From Cocos nucifera (Eukaryota; Streptophyta; Magnoliopsida; Arecales; Arecaceae): 64,000 nucleotides of DNA. Made by a program: the position numbers and the translations under genes. Below, piece after piece: positions 47,960 to 59,199 of the stretch. Every line of letters begins with the position of its first letter. Position 1 is the first letter of the stretch. The stretch covers positions 145,183 through 209,182 of the forward strand of contig QRFJ01001912.1 of NCBI GenBank assembly GCA_006176705.1, written 5' to 3'. The notes under the pieces are model-generated. The model did not search any database and was not told the origin of the DNA. It saw only the letters and a list, made by a program, of their open reading frames with translations.

Positions 47960-48826
47960 TTGTTACGTCAGGGAGTCCCATTGAAGCCTTTGATAAAGGG
48001 CTTGAAGAAAAAAATCAATCATCTAAAGAAGAAGTTGAAAAGAACAGAGGAGGGTCTTCAGGCTTCTCGAAAGAATGCCTCGGAGGCGACCAAAGAAGTC
48101 ACTCACCTCCGAAACTTATACATGAAGGACTCCACAAACTTCAACATCCAAAAGGGCATTTTGAGAGGGAGCTCACCAAACTCAACAAAAATGCCAGCTA
48201 CAAGTCTTGGGAGTTAACGGCGAAGATCAACTCTCTCGAAACTGAGCTTAAAGTGGCGAAGGAGAAGATCCAATTGCTGGATGGGAGTTCACCATGGCCC
48301 TCTGATAAAGCTTGATATGAGTGGGACTGGTCGAAGAAGTTTTTCATGCTTCAAAAATAATTGCACGATGCTGAGCTCATCTATGATACCTATCGATTAG
48401 GTTGGAGTGAGAGGATATCTAAACTCGAGCAAAAGCTTTGTGCTGCCAACGATGAAATAGCTCAACTTTAGAAATAGCTAAATAATAGCTACCAAGCTGG
48501 CACAAGCAAGGAGTCAAAGGAGATTACCTCTTTAAGGAGGATTGTTGGCGAACTTTTAGAGTCGGTTGGGGCAGAGAAGGCTGAGGTGCAACGACTGAAG
48601 CCCCAACTGACCTATGAGTAGTAAGCCGTTAAGGATGCGAAGGCTGAGTCTGAAGTCTTGAGAAAATAGTGGTGAGAGCTTGAAGGTAAGTTTCAACACG
48701 TCAACAGGATGTACATAGATGGTTTACTAAAAAAGAAAGAGCTTGAGGAAGAGATCTTAAGGTTGAAGTAGGCCTTGGTGATGGCTGGAGCCAGAAGCCC
48801 AAAATCTGAGTCCGGTCCATCTTAAG
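47960..48826 (+). pseudogene. Coiled-coil antisense-ORF segment, copy a
   Basis: One plus-strand frame with a strong heptad pattern (L-K-K-K-I-N-H-L-K-K-K-L-K at about 47998; E-L-x-x-A-K-E-K-I-Q-L-L; S-K-L-E-Q-K-L-C-A-A-N). W-D-W-S-K-K-F-F-M-L-Q lies at about 48322, and the tail V-N-R-M-Y-I-D-G-L-L-K-K-K-E-L-E-E-E-I-L-R-L-K at 48697-48767. Stops interrupt it, including TAG or TAA in place of expected Q near 48357, 48470, 48476, 48618 and 48621 and a TGA from R. All are C-to-T explicable and no frameshift is needed after 48230. It resembles the C-terminal half of the Tat extra ORF. From 48083 onward it is the start of the 2.06-kb repeated unit. Confidence 0.7.
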
Positions 48827-48829
48827 GCT

Positions 48830-49214
48830 TCGACCTTTCTCCTTCTTCTTTTCTTTCATGTAATCGATCTTGCTGATCTTTATTTTATTTGTAATAAACT
48901 TATATTTATAATAAGATGGTACTTTTTTCGTCATTATTCACCTTATATGAACTCAATGCTTGCTTGTATCTTTATTTTTTCCTTTGTCTTTCTTCTATGT
49001 TGTCTTTCGATGAAGTAATTATTGTGGATACCTATTCGAGGTTCTTTTCATGGACCTAGGTGTGATTTCCCTCCTTGCATCTCATACAATCGAGTAGTCG
49101 TAGGAGAAATGCATGTGAGGATTGGTGACAGGATTTCTCCCTTCCTTTTGCTTTAGGTTGGGAGTCTATTTAGGACCACTGGATGGGCCATCCTTTTTTT
49201 TTCCTTGGCTTAGG
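48830..49214. other. Non-coding stretch downstream of coiled-coil ORF, copy a
   Basis: Contains an AT-rich possible polyadenylation region for the antisense ORF (aataaactta at 48893 and ataataag). It corresponds to 50885-51275 in the next unit and, inverted, to about 63175-63540. Confidence 0.5.
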
Positions 49215-49900
49215 TTAGCAAAATTCTCGGATTTACTTATATTAGAATGAGGTTCTCTCCTTATTCCTAATGTGGCTGTATGGGCATGTTAGGGACATTA
49301 TCGGGGCCTCTCCTCTCACCTTGTCTTAGATCAACAAGGTCGTCTACTTTGTTCGTGTGAGGATGAGGTTCTCCTCCAATTCCTGACACAACTGTAGGAG
49401 CACACTAGGACCATTGTCAAGGTCTCTCCCCTCATCTCGTCTTAAGTTAACGAGGTCTTCTACTTTGCTCATGTCAAGATGAGGTTCTCCTCTTATTTCT
49501 GACATGACTGTAGAGGCACATTAGGACCATTGTCAAGGACTCTTTCCTCATCTCGTCTTAAGTTAACGAGGTCTTCTACTTTGCTTATATCAGGATGAGG
49601 TTCTTCTCCTATTTCTGACATGGCTGTAAGGGCACATTAGGGCCGTTGTCAAGGCCTCTTCCCTCATCTCGTCTTAAGTTAATGAGGCCTTCGACTTTGC
49701 TCATGCTAGGATGAGGTCCTCCTTCTGTTCCTAACATGGCTGTAAGAACATATTAGGACCATTGTCAGGGCCCCTCCTTTTATCTCATCTTAAGTTAACG
49801 AGGCCTTCTACTTTGCTTATGTCAGGATGAGGTTCTCCTCCTGTTCCTGATATGGCTGCGCTCATCGCATGGTCAAGTTCAGGAGGTAACCCTCCATCAT
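49215..49900. repeat. 116-bp minisatellite, six units, copy a
   Basis: Units begin near 49215, 49331, 49447, 49563, 49679 and 49795, all 116 bp apart, marked by 'cttaagttaacgagg' and 'aggatgaggttctcc'. They are diverged by point changes but keep length. Non-coding. Confidence 0.9.
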
Positions 49901-49929
49901 TATAGATGTACAATAAGGATTAGGGTGTT

Positions 49930-50137
49930 AAAATAGGAGGATTTCAGTACAACCAAATCATTGGTACTACATCCATAGGTTTTTCGAATTCCATGATCGG
50001 GATAGATCCGCTCCTCCCAACTCCCTCAAATAGTATGTCCTGGGTTGGATGACTTCTTTGATCTTGTAGGATCCTTCCCAATTTGGGATGAGCTTCCCTT
50101 GGTTTTGGGGCTGAGAAATAGCTACTCATCGAAGCAC
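49930..50137 (-). pseudogene. Tat integrase C-terminal end, copy a
   Basis: On the minus strand it reads S-Q-P-x-N-Q-G-K-L, N-W-E-G-S-Y-K-I-K-E-V, Y-Y-L-R-E-L-G-G and ends near Y-Q-W-F-G, matching 62255-62440 of the other Tat element. This is the tail of integrase after the catalytic core. It starts abruptly at the repeat boundary, so catalytic residues are absent. Confidence 0.75.
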
Positions 50138-50138
50138 C

Positions 50139-50885
50139 GAGGCGATCAAAGAAGTCACTCACCTTCGAAACTTACACATGAAGGACTCCACAGACTTCGG
50201 CATTCAGAAGGGTATTTTTGAGAGGGAGCTCACCAAACTCAACAAAAATGCCAGCTACAAGTCTGGGGAGTTAATGGCGAAGATCAACTCCCTCGAAATC
50301 GAACTTAAAGTGGTAAAGGAGAAGATCCAATTGCTAGAAGGGAGTTCACCATGCCCCTTTGATAAAGCATGATATGAGTGGAACTGGTCGAAGAAGTTTT
50401 TCATGCTTCAAAAATAGTTGCACGATGCTGAGCTCGTCTATGATACCTATCGATTAGGTTGGAGTGAGAGGATATCTAAACTGGAGCAAAAGCTTCGTGC
50501 TGCCAATGAAGAAATAGCTCGACTCTAGAAATAGCTAAATGATAGCTACCAAGCTAGCACAAGCAAGGAGTCGAAGGAGATTACCTCTTTAAGGAGGATT
50601 GTCGACGAACTTTCAGAGTCAGTCAGGGCAGAGAAGGCCGAGGTGCAATGGCTGAAGCCCCAACTGACCTATGAGCAGTAAGCCATTAAGGATGCGGAGG
50701 CCGAGTCCGAAGTCTTGAGAAAGTAGCAGTGAGAGCTTGAAGGCAAGTTTCAACACATCAACAGGATGTACATAGATGGTTTACTAAAAAAGAAAGAGCT
50801 TGAGGAAGAGATCTTAAGGTTGAAGTAGGCCTTGGTGATGGCTGGGGCCGAAAGCCCAAAATCTAAGGTATCCGGTCCATCTTAA
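50139..50885 (+). pseudogene. Coiled-coil antisense-ORF segment, copy b
   Basis: Same frame and order as 48083-48826, including the W-x-W-S-K-K-F-F-M motif at 50382 and the E-L-E-E-E-I-L-R-L-K tail. Many stops lie at the same places as in copy a, so those mutations are older than the duplication. Some sites differ (for example the R-K-x-Q region at 50727). Confidence 0.7.
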
Positions 50886-51275
50886 GGCTTCAGCCTTTCT
50901 CCTTCTTCTTTTCTTTCATGTAATCGATCTTGCTGATCTTTATTTTGCTTGTAATAAACTTATATTTATAATAAGATGGTACTTTTTTTCATCATTATTC
51001 ATCTTAGATGAACTCAACGCTTGTTTGTATCTTCATTTTTTCCTCTTTGTCTTTCTTCTGTGTTATTTTTCAATGAAGTGATTATTGTGGATACCTATTT
51101 TAGGTTCTTTTCGTGGACCTAGGTGCGATTTCCCTCCTTCCATCTCATAGGATCGGGTAGTCGTAGGAGAAATGCATGTGACGATTGGTGACAGGGTTTC
51201 TCCCTTCCATTTGCTTTAAGTTGGGGGTCCGTTTGGGACCACTGGATGGGCCATCTTTTCTTTCCTCGGCTTAGG
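50886..51275. other. Non-coding stretch, copy b
   Basis: Counterpart of 48830-49214. No gene seen. Confidence 0.5.
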
Positions 51276-51960
51276 TTAGCAAGATTCTCAAATTTACTTG
51301 TATTAGAATGAGGTTCTCTCCTTATTCCTAATGTGGCTGTACGGGCATGTTAGGGTCATTATCGGAGCCTCTCCCCTTACCTTGTCTTAGGTTAACGAGG
51401 TCTTCTACTTTTCTCATGTGAGGATGAGGTTCTCCTTCTGTTCCTGACATAGTTGTAGGAGCACACTAGGGTCGTTGTCAAGGCCTCTCCCCTCATCTCG
51501 TCTTAAGTTAACGAGGCCTTCTACTTTGCTCATGTCAAGATGAGGTTCTCCTCCTATTTCTAACATGGCTGTAGGGGCACATTAGGACCGTTGTCAAAGA
51601 CTCTTCTCTCATCTCGTCTTAAGTTAGCGAGGCCTTCTACTTTGCTTATATCAGGATGAGGTTCTCCTCTTATTTCTGACATGGCTGTAGGGGTACATTA
51701 GAGTCGTTGTCAAGGCCTCTCCCCTCATCTCATCTTAAGTTAATGAGGCCTTCGACTTTGCTCATGTTAGGATGAGGTCCTCCTCCTATTCCTAACATGG
51801 CTGTAGGGACATATTAGGACCATTGTTAGGGCCTCTCCTCTTATCTCATCTTAAGTTAACGAGGCCTTCTACTTTGCTCATATCAGGATGAGGTTCTCCT
51901 CCTATTCCTGACATGACTATGCTCATCGCATGGTCAAGTTCGGAAGGTAACCCTTCATCA
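51276..51960. repeat. 116-bp minisatellite, six units, copy b
   Basis: Same array as 49215-49900 with independent point changes. The number of units is the same, so the macro duplication copied the whole array. Confidence 0.9.
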
Positions 51961-51989
51961 TTATAGATGTACAATAAGGATTAAGGTGT

Positions 51990-52199
51990 TAAAATAGGAG
52001 GATTTCAGTACAACCAAATCATTGGTACTACATCCATAGGTTTTCTGAATTCCATGGTTGGGGTAGATCCGCTCCTCCCAACTCTCTTAAATAGTATGTC
52101 CCGGGTTGGATGACTCCTTTGATCTTGTAGGATTCTTCTCAATTTGGGACGAGCTTCCTTTGGTTCTGGGGCTGAGAAATAGTTGCTCATTGAAGCTCC
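51990..52199 (-). pseudogene. Tat integrase C-terminal end, copy b
   Basis: Counterpart of 49930-50137 on the minus strand, ending at the unit boundary 52199/52200. Confidence 0.72.
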
Positions 52200-52499
52200 G
52201 AGGTGACCAAAGAAGTCACTCACCTTCGAAACTTACATAGGAAGGACTCTGCAGACTTCAGCATCCAGAAGGGCATTTTCGAGAGGGAGCTCACCAAACT
52301 CAATAAAAATGCTAGCTGCAAGTCTTAGGAGTTAATGGTGAAGATCAACTCTCTCGAAATCGAGCTTAAAGTGGCGAAGGAGAAGATCCAATTGCTGGAA
52401 GGGAGTTCACCATGGCCCTCTGATAAAACATGATATGAGTGGGACTAATTGAAGAAGTTTTTCATGCTTCAAAAATAGTTACATGATGCTGAGCTCATC
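52200..52499 (+). pseudogene. Coiled-coil antisense-ORF segment, copy c (truncated)
   Basis: First 300 bp of the third macro-repeat unit. It stops after 'gatgctgagctcatca' where copia leader sequence begins. Confidence 0.75.
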
Positions 52500-53878
52500 A
52501 GAGAGAGATACCTCCGACTTAAATCTTTTCTTAAGCGGAGAATTGATTCAGGTTCTCATTAAACGTATGACTGCTTAGTCAATAACAAATTATGACTAAC
52601 CTAGTGGCATGGGTCAGCTCGATTATTGACCACCTTAGATCAGAACTGTGTCAACAGATAATGGCCAGGTAAGTGAAGACCTGGTGAAGGAATATGCCGT
52701 TAACTGCACAAGAAACGCATTCAGTCGAGTAGCTTCCAATTAAAAAAACCAGTCGGTCGTCTGTGGCCAAAACTGTACCTTAGAACAACATTGTTGAGTC
52801 AGAACCCCAATTGGGTTAGCCTACAATCCAGACTCTAAACCTCTGAGCCCTAAATTAGGTCTTGCTTGATCGTGACGATCTTGACCCAGACTTAATCTAT
52901 TAGGAATGGTCATTTGTGTTAAGCATTGTTGATCCATCTAACCAACTCATTGATTCGGTTGATCAACGCTTAGACCGGTAATTGAGTACCAAGCCCGACC
53001 CTAGATATTTGATATGTCTTAGATCTGAATTCCTCAATTTTAGATCTTATTATTAATATTTCATAAACTTAATTCTCAATTAGTTGGGTTCATAAACAAA
53101 ATATGCACAATAAATCCTAGGGTTTCAGGATCTAGGGTTTTGCAGAAAGTAAGTTTTGGGTTTCTGATTTTAAGGACGAACACGCAGCACCCACACGTCA
53201 AAGAACACCCATCGAATGGAAGAGAGGGCCTTTAAACGCCTTCTTCGGGTTCTTATGACCGGACGGCCAGGGAAACGCTTAATCAGGAACATTCAATACT
53301 ACAAACAATATCAGATCTATATCATATATCTCATATATAAAGTTAGATCTAATCAAGGGGCATATTTGCATACATCCTCATGTATCATAATCATTGCATA
53401 TTTTCAGATCTAAATTATCTCATAATAATTCTGAAAAATTAGATTTTAAATTGATCTAATCAAAATAAATTCTAAATCTAGACAATTATGTAGAGGACTA
53501 TTCTACAACTAGTTCTAGCATGCATCTATCATAGGTCTCAATATGATATTAATTAAATAATTTTTTATTCGCTGTTTTATCAAGATGTTATGTATAACAC
53601 TTATAATATCAGAAAACAAGTAAATAAAGAAGATCTAAAATATGATTTAATCATATTAAATCAAAAAAGAACATGCAAAACTATTCTAATAGAAAATATT
53701 CTATCTAGAACTAGTCATGCATATCTTCATGTTCTTAAAGATCCAAATCAATTTAATTTTAATTTTTTGATTTTTCAATCTGATCACATGCTCATGTGAA
53801 CATCTAAAATCATTGTTGTATTAATTTAATTAAAATAAAAAAATTAAAAATCAGATATAAAGCAATTTTAGAACCTTG
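52500..53878 (-). other. Leader of L1a element D, truncated
   Basis: AT-rich, with 'tatgactaacctagtggcatgggtcagctcga' phrases shared with 37390-37430 and a dense tail of tagatctaa-type words before the primer site. It begins at an abrupt junction with the Tat macro-repeat at 52499/52500. The first 60 bp may be a gag scrap. Indel noise is visible relative to the other leaders. Confidence 0.6.
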
Positions 53879-53890
53879 GCTCTGATACAG
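53879..53890 (-). other. Primer binding site of L1a element D (one base missing)
   Basis: The plus strand reads gctctgatac-ag, the complement of the initiator tRNA-Met site with one C lost, three bases from the LTR end TTCA at 53893. Confidence 0.75.
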
Positions 53891-53892
53891 TT

Positions 53893-56279
53893 TGAAGGGA
53901 AATCCTGAATTTCCCGGTCCAGGTTCGTGTCCAGATCTGAATTACGATCAAGAGATATATTTCAAAATTTTTCTCTTAAATCTTAAATCAGATCTTGATA
54001 TTGTTTCAGATCTGATTCTTATTATTTTAATTAATAAAATAAAATAAGATAAATTTAAATCTAATTTAATTTAAACCTGGATTTTGGGTAATCCTATTAC
54101 GCCTGTAGATGATCTGATTGCAAGCGGAAAGGTTCTTGGATCTTAGCCACGCAAAGCGCCTAGCCTCTACGCGGTATCCCACTCGGGTTGGGATCTGGAA
54201 ACCTCTTATTCTCTATCACACCTCCAAAAATCAGAAAATCTGGATCTGATCTGGAGGATCTTCAAAAAAAAAACCTTTTTGAAGAATCTGCGGTCGTTCC
54301 TTTTTGCCAGCAGCGCCAGCCTTCTTGCTTTTGATCGGCCTTTCCTTGATCTGAATCGCAACCAAACTAAGTCCAAAAACACTTTTTGACGTGGAGAGCA
54401 AGGGGAGAAAGAGAGTATGGCTGGAGGAGGGAGAGGCAGCCTTGGACGTGGAAATCTCTTTCAATAAGACTTGGACTTTGGAATTAGGGTTGGCGCAGGG
54501 TCTTATTTATAGACTAAGCGTGATCCAACTCTTCTTCCTCTCAACCATCACAAACGCCTTTGTGAATCAGATCTAAATCCTCGATTGGTTTTGAAAAAAG
54601 AGACCCCCTGGATTCCTCCTTAGAAGGGCGCCTAGACCAGTCAAACTGGATTCTTAGTAGAACTCTTTTTTTTAAATTTGGAATCCTAAAGGGAGGTGGA
54701 TCCTTGTCCAAACAAGGACTCCTAAGGCGCCTCTACTTGGGCTCAACGCCACCTTGGCGTGCGCTCCTTACTCCTTGCCGGTTCCTGGCAGGGGGACAAG
54801 CCCCCCCAAGCTCTCCAATAGGTGCATGACATGTGTCAAAGTCAAAAAGGTGAATGGTCAACGTTTGACGCAAGTCAAAGGTAGACTTTTGACCAAGGTC
54901 AAAGAACAGAAATGACAGGTGACCAAAAAATGGCAGGTAATGTCTTACAAATAGAAAACCTATTTGACTTTGACCAACCTCCAGTCAGAACCATATGAGG
55001 CTCCTGATTGGAGCACAAACTCCTTTGGCTCAGTCAGGACAACTTAATTTATGATAGTAAAAGAAGAACGTTAGGTTCAAATCGGGAGTGCTAGCACGAT
55101 TTTCCTTGAACCTAATTGAATCCTGCATTCAGATCAAATTGAACTGGATCAGTTCAATTGATTGATCAGCCAGATTCCAAAACCCTTGTTTGTGTGACCC
55201 CAGTTAGGTCAGTTTCTGTATGGTAATGGGGATATGTCCATGTCTCTATCATAGACATCATTCGAAACTCCTTTCGATGGATCAGAACTCTTCTTGATTC
55301 GAACAGCTAGAATGATCGAATGCATCTAAATTTCTAAATTGCTACCAAATCCACCAGTGACACCTAGCAGTTATGGTGGCAACCCATCAGAGCTGAATGC
55401 GAACCTCTTGGTGCAGTTACCTATGTGATTCAGTTTTCTATCTTGAGGTCCCCGATCAGATTAGGGTTAAGGTGAACTCGTCAAACCCTAGTCCTCTGTC
55501 CATAGTGAGTAATCATTCGATTCGAGTCCAGTGTGAAAATCTAAATAGAAACTCCTTTCTATTATTTTCACTCTGCCCATGGCCATGGGATTCAGGACTT
55601 GATTCTCAATGATCATACATAGGGCTACTCCTCTACCACCGAGGTAAGATAGATTCCTCATCTTGATGCAAATCCAGTTTCCATACATGAACATGTCACA
55701 GCCAACATACACCTCGGGTTCCATATGGCTAGGAGACGAGTAAATGGTGTAAGTCAAACTATAACACCCTCAGGTTTTGAAACTGCCGATGCAATCTCAG
55801 GTCAAAAGAACCAGAAACACACTACTGCAGCAATCGAGTCAGTTCATATGACGAGAAGGTAGAATTCCTAATGACTACTCGAGTGGTCACGCTCAGTGCC
55901 CTCGTTCTCTAATGAGTAACCTGTACTCCTCGCTCGGTGTCTCCACACCGTAGACTCAAGAACTCATCTCTAAGAGAAGCGATCGTACACCAAACCTTCC
56001 GGATCAATTCACCATCCTCGTGATGATCCTTATGGTCGGCGTGAGCTATTTATGAGTTAATATATGATTATTTCATGTCTAAATTTTCAACTTTTGAAAA
56101 TTATGAATTATCATTACCATTAACTCAAAGGGAATTGTATCACAGACACTAAATACACATGTGTGATAGAAAAATAACCCATTTTCATTAATTATAGTCA
56201 AAATTACAAATTTGCCCCTAGAAGTGTAATTACAGTGTCAGCCAATTCTTGGCTTCTTAGGGCACAAATATATCTAACA
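53893..56279 (-). repeat. Complete LTR, copia family L1a (5' LTR of element D)
   Basis: About 2.39 kb from TGTTAGATATATTTG at 56279 to ...CCCTTCA at 53893. It aligns end to end with 8717-10991 but is longer, with many single-base insertions (for example around 54120-54180 and 55600-55760), suggesting sequence error on top of real divergence. TATA box at 54504-54511. Confidence 0.85.
54504..54511 (-). promoter_or_regulatory. TATA box of L1a LTR (element D)
   Basis: TATAAATA on the minus strand at the position conserved among L1 LTRs. Confidence 0.55.
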
Positions 56280-56917
56280 GATAGATCCCATCTTGATGCA
56301 ATCCAGTTCCTACAAAGAAATTCACAGCCACATACCACCTCAAGGGTTCCATATGGCTAGAGACCGATCAATGGTGTAAGTCCAACCTAATAACACCCTC
56401 AAGGTGAACTGCCGATGCATCTCAGGTCCCCAAAAGAAAAAAAAACCAGAAACCCCACTTACTTTTCAAGCATCGAGTCAATCATGACGAAGAAGGTAGA
56501 CTTCCTAATGACTTACTCTGAGGTGGGCCGTTCTTCAGGTGCCCTCGTTCTCTAACGAGTACCTGTTACTCTCGCTCCGGTGTCTCACACCGTAGACTCA
56601 AGACTCATTCATCTACTAAAGAGAAGCGCATCGTAACACCCAACGTTTCGGATCAATCCAAAACATCCTCGTTGATGATCCTATGGTCGGGAGCTTTTAT
56701 GAGTTATAATGATTATTCATGTCTTAAGTTTTGTCAACTCTGAAAATATGAATATCAATACCATTACTCAAAGGAATGTATCACAAGACACTAAATACAC
56801 ATTGTGTGATAGAAAATAACCCTTTTATTAAATATATAGTCAAAATTACAATTTTGCCCTGAAGTTTAATTACCAAGCTGTCGCCCAATTCCTGGCTTCT
56901 AGGCACATATATCTAAC
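56280..56917 (-). repeat. Upper part of a second L1a LTR
   Basis: Starts GATAGATCCCATCTTGATGC directly after the LTR end at 56279 and matches 55650-56279 to the end tatctaac at 56917. This is best explained as the remainder of an L1a LTR into which element D inserted. Strong indel noise. Confidence 0.7.
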
Positions 56918-57540
56918 GCTCAGCAGGAATCTCTCTTCTTCTCCCTTGAAGTTCTTCTTCCCAATGGATCTCAATGAGCGATATCTTCCTAGGAAGGCCC
57001 TCGACTCGATGGTCACCACCTCACGGTCAGATCTTCATTCAGATCTATCCATTCCCTAGTTCCGCCAAGATCTCAATGTTCCAACGAAGCAATGGTGCGA
57101 CGTAGAGCAATTTTCTGCTGGCTAGGGAAGCTACCCCATCAGAAGTTTGGGTCTCACAGAAAGCAGTACAGGCCATGCAAGCCAGCAGTGCCTTCGATGT
57201 CGATCCGACCATAGCAGGCTTCTTTGAAAAACCCCAGGATCTAGTCGAGGGTATGATTGACTGGGCAAGTCGGCGGTAACTTCCGAAAAAGAGAAGCAGA
57301 GGGTATAAGAGCCCCTGCTCTAATCAATGATTCAACCCCTGATGGAACTTTGCCCACATTTAGCCTAGAAAGACTTTGGAGATCCTGATCGTGAGGATCT
57401 CCTAGACCAAAAATACAAGAAATAAACGTGATGAGATCGAAGAACCTCTGCATGGCTACCTCCTCTGTACCGGTAATGTATTTTGCACCGACCCTTCCTT
57501 CTCTCATCAAATCATGCAGGTAACTGATCCTACTGAACTT
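56918..57540 (+). other. Leader or gag N-terminal part of Tat element T2
   Basis: More GC-rich than the LTRs and begins at the L1a boundary. No clean frame. It precedes recognisable Tat gag. The minus-strand frame at 57241-57543 shows no family motif and is probably chance. Confidence 0.4.
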
Positions 57541-58190
57541 CAAGCTTTTCTAGTTCGAGAGCTATGATGGGACTACTAATCCGATTGACCACTTGAAGGC
57601 CTTTCGGATCAATGATGCTGCATCCTGATGCTCTAGATGCCATCTGTGCTGGACTTTCCATCCAACCATTGAGGGATAGTGAGGACTGGACTCACCTTCA
57701 AGTTGGGTATTAGTTTGTCTTTGATCAGATTAGCCATTAATGATGGCTCATTTTATCAGCAGCCGATGTCTTCGACGAGGCTCAAACTCCTATCAACAAT
57801 GAAGTGGAGCGGAAAATCCATGTGGGCCTATGTCCAACTCGTTTCACACCACTACACTGGAGGTCCGCGAATTTGGATAAGTCTATTACAATGGCTACAC
57901 TGAAGGGCGGGCTTCAGCAAAGAATGAATTTATTGTTCTCCCCTGAAGAGATATCCCAAAAATTTTTGCTAATATGTTGGCTCGGACTGAAGGTTATGCT
58001 GAGCAGAAAGGCCTTTAATGGCCAAAAGATAATAAAGTGTGAGAGAGCGGCGCGAGTGGGTGTCATATGCCTGCTACTGATGAAAAGTCAGTTGAAGCTT
58101 GACCACAACCTCCCAAACTCCTCCCAAGCCAGCAAGTCAGACCTCTTGGCTTGAGGCAAAGAAGCTTGGATAGAAGGGCACGGTGGGGCT
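57541..58190 (+). pseudogene. Ty3/gypsy Tat gag, element T2
   Basis: Retrotransposon gag domain of the capsid protein. Plus-strand fragments show F-x-S-Y-D-G-T-T-N-P-I-D-H-L-K-A-F at 57550-57600, a diverged central part, then D-K-S-I-T-M-A-T-L-K-G-G-L-Q at about 57876-57918. The pieces lie in different frames, separated by indels, and the R-x-F-N-x-A segment before the second motif is lost. Non-functional. Confidence 0.65.
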
Positions 58191-58669
58191 CACCTCTCAA
58201 AAAGATTCATAACTATTGGCTCCGCTTAATCTCTCCAAAATTCAAGTGCTGTGAGTGACGGTGCTACCGAAGGTTGTGACAGGAGGATGCGCACTCACCT
58301 AGTAAAGCGCAATCTCAATAAATACTACCTCAACCATCTGACCACGGTCATGATACTGAAGAAATGCATTTCAGCTCTAAGACAAGATCGAGGAGAGCTC
58401 AGCAGGCGAGGCGAAATGCTTGGTCGATTCCTAATAATGATCGCTGTACTGAAAGATGGAAAGATTGGCCAAAGGGTGCTGCCTAACCTAAAGCCGCCAA
58501 AGAGGAGGAGCAATAAGGAGATCGACTCCTGCTTGGCATCGTCAACACCATCTTAGGGGACTTCAGTGAGGGGAGGCTACGGGTATTGGCAAAGTCTATG
58601 AAAAGGCACCGATTGAGGATGCCCAAGGAGTTCAGTTCTCACACAATAATTGCGGATTGTATTTCCTTT
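58191..58669 (+). pseudogene. Degenerate gag C-terminal and linker region of T2
   Basis: Follows gag and precedes protease. A 101-codon frame (58251-58556) is charged, but I see no zinc knuckle. Assigned by position only. Confidence 0.35.
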
Positions 58670-59050
58670 AAACATTGTGCATTATAATGTGACCAGCATT
58701 CTGGTAGATAATAAAGCTCTATTGATGTTTTGTTTTTGAAGCTTCTTCTTAAAATGTCTATATCCAATTGAACACACTGGGACCTACGCAACTCCCCATT
58801 AGTGGGCCTTCAACTAGTGATGCTGTGCTAGTGAGGAATAATAATACTAACTATGGGCTTATAGGGCAATATCCAAGATGAGCCTAACCATAAGTCGACT
58901 TTCTGGTTGTGAAGGCTCTTCGTCTAACGTAATTCTTGACCGTCTTGCCAAATGCACTCCAGGCTGGGTGTTGACCTATACTAAAAATGAAGTTTCGCAA
59001 TGAGCTACAAAATCAAGGAGGAGAGGAGATCAGGTTGGCCAATGGCACTG
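58670..59050 (+). pseudogene. Tat aspartic protease remnant
   Basis: Around 58687 the frame reads N-V-T-x-I-L-V-D-N-K, the position of the protease active-site D-T/S-G motif, here D-N-K and thus inactive. Later phrases around 58780-59050 (the L-x-x-F segment and an N-A-x-x-G-R-P-like stretch near 58925-58975) fit a retropepsin, with frameshifts. Matching is weak but the order gag, protease, RT is right. Confidence 0.45.
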
Positions 59051-59199
59051 CTTACTACCATCACTTTGCAAAATAATAGCCAATCTGACCCTTGTCTGGT
59101 GATGGGTTTGGATGTTCGTGACGTCTTATGAAGGCGTGGGTGAACCCAGGAAGGATCTGTAGCTGTCCTTCTGAAATGAGTGAAATGTAGGACACACGG

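Larger units (their letters stand above)
48083..52499. repeat. 2.06-kb macro tandem repeat, about 2.15 copies
   Basis: Units begin at the 'gaggcgac' word at 48083, 50139 and 52200, giving a period of about 2056-2061 bp. Each full unit holds, in order, the coiled-coil ORF segment (plus strand), a non-coding stretch, six 116-bp repeats, and the end of a Tat integrase (minus strand). The third copy is cut at 52499. The plus-strand Tat element at 62.25-64 kb contains the same order once, in inverted orientation, continuous with a full pol, so the join integrase-end to coiled-coil-middle is a rearrangement breakpoint. Confidence 0.88.

Noticed and set aside
49215..51960. CRISPR-like array of regular repeats
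   Set aside because: Repeats are contiguous 116-bp units without unique spacers, inside a plant retrotransposon.
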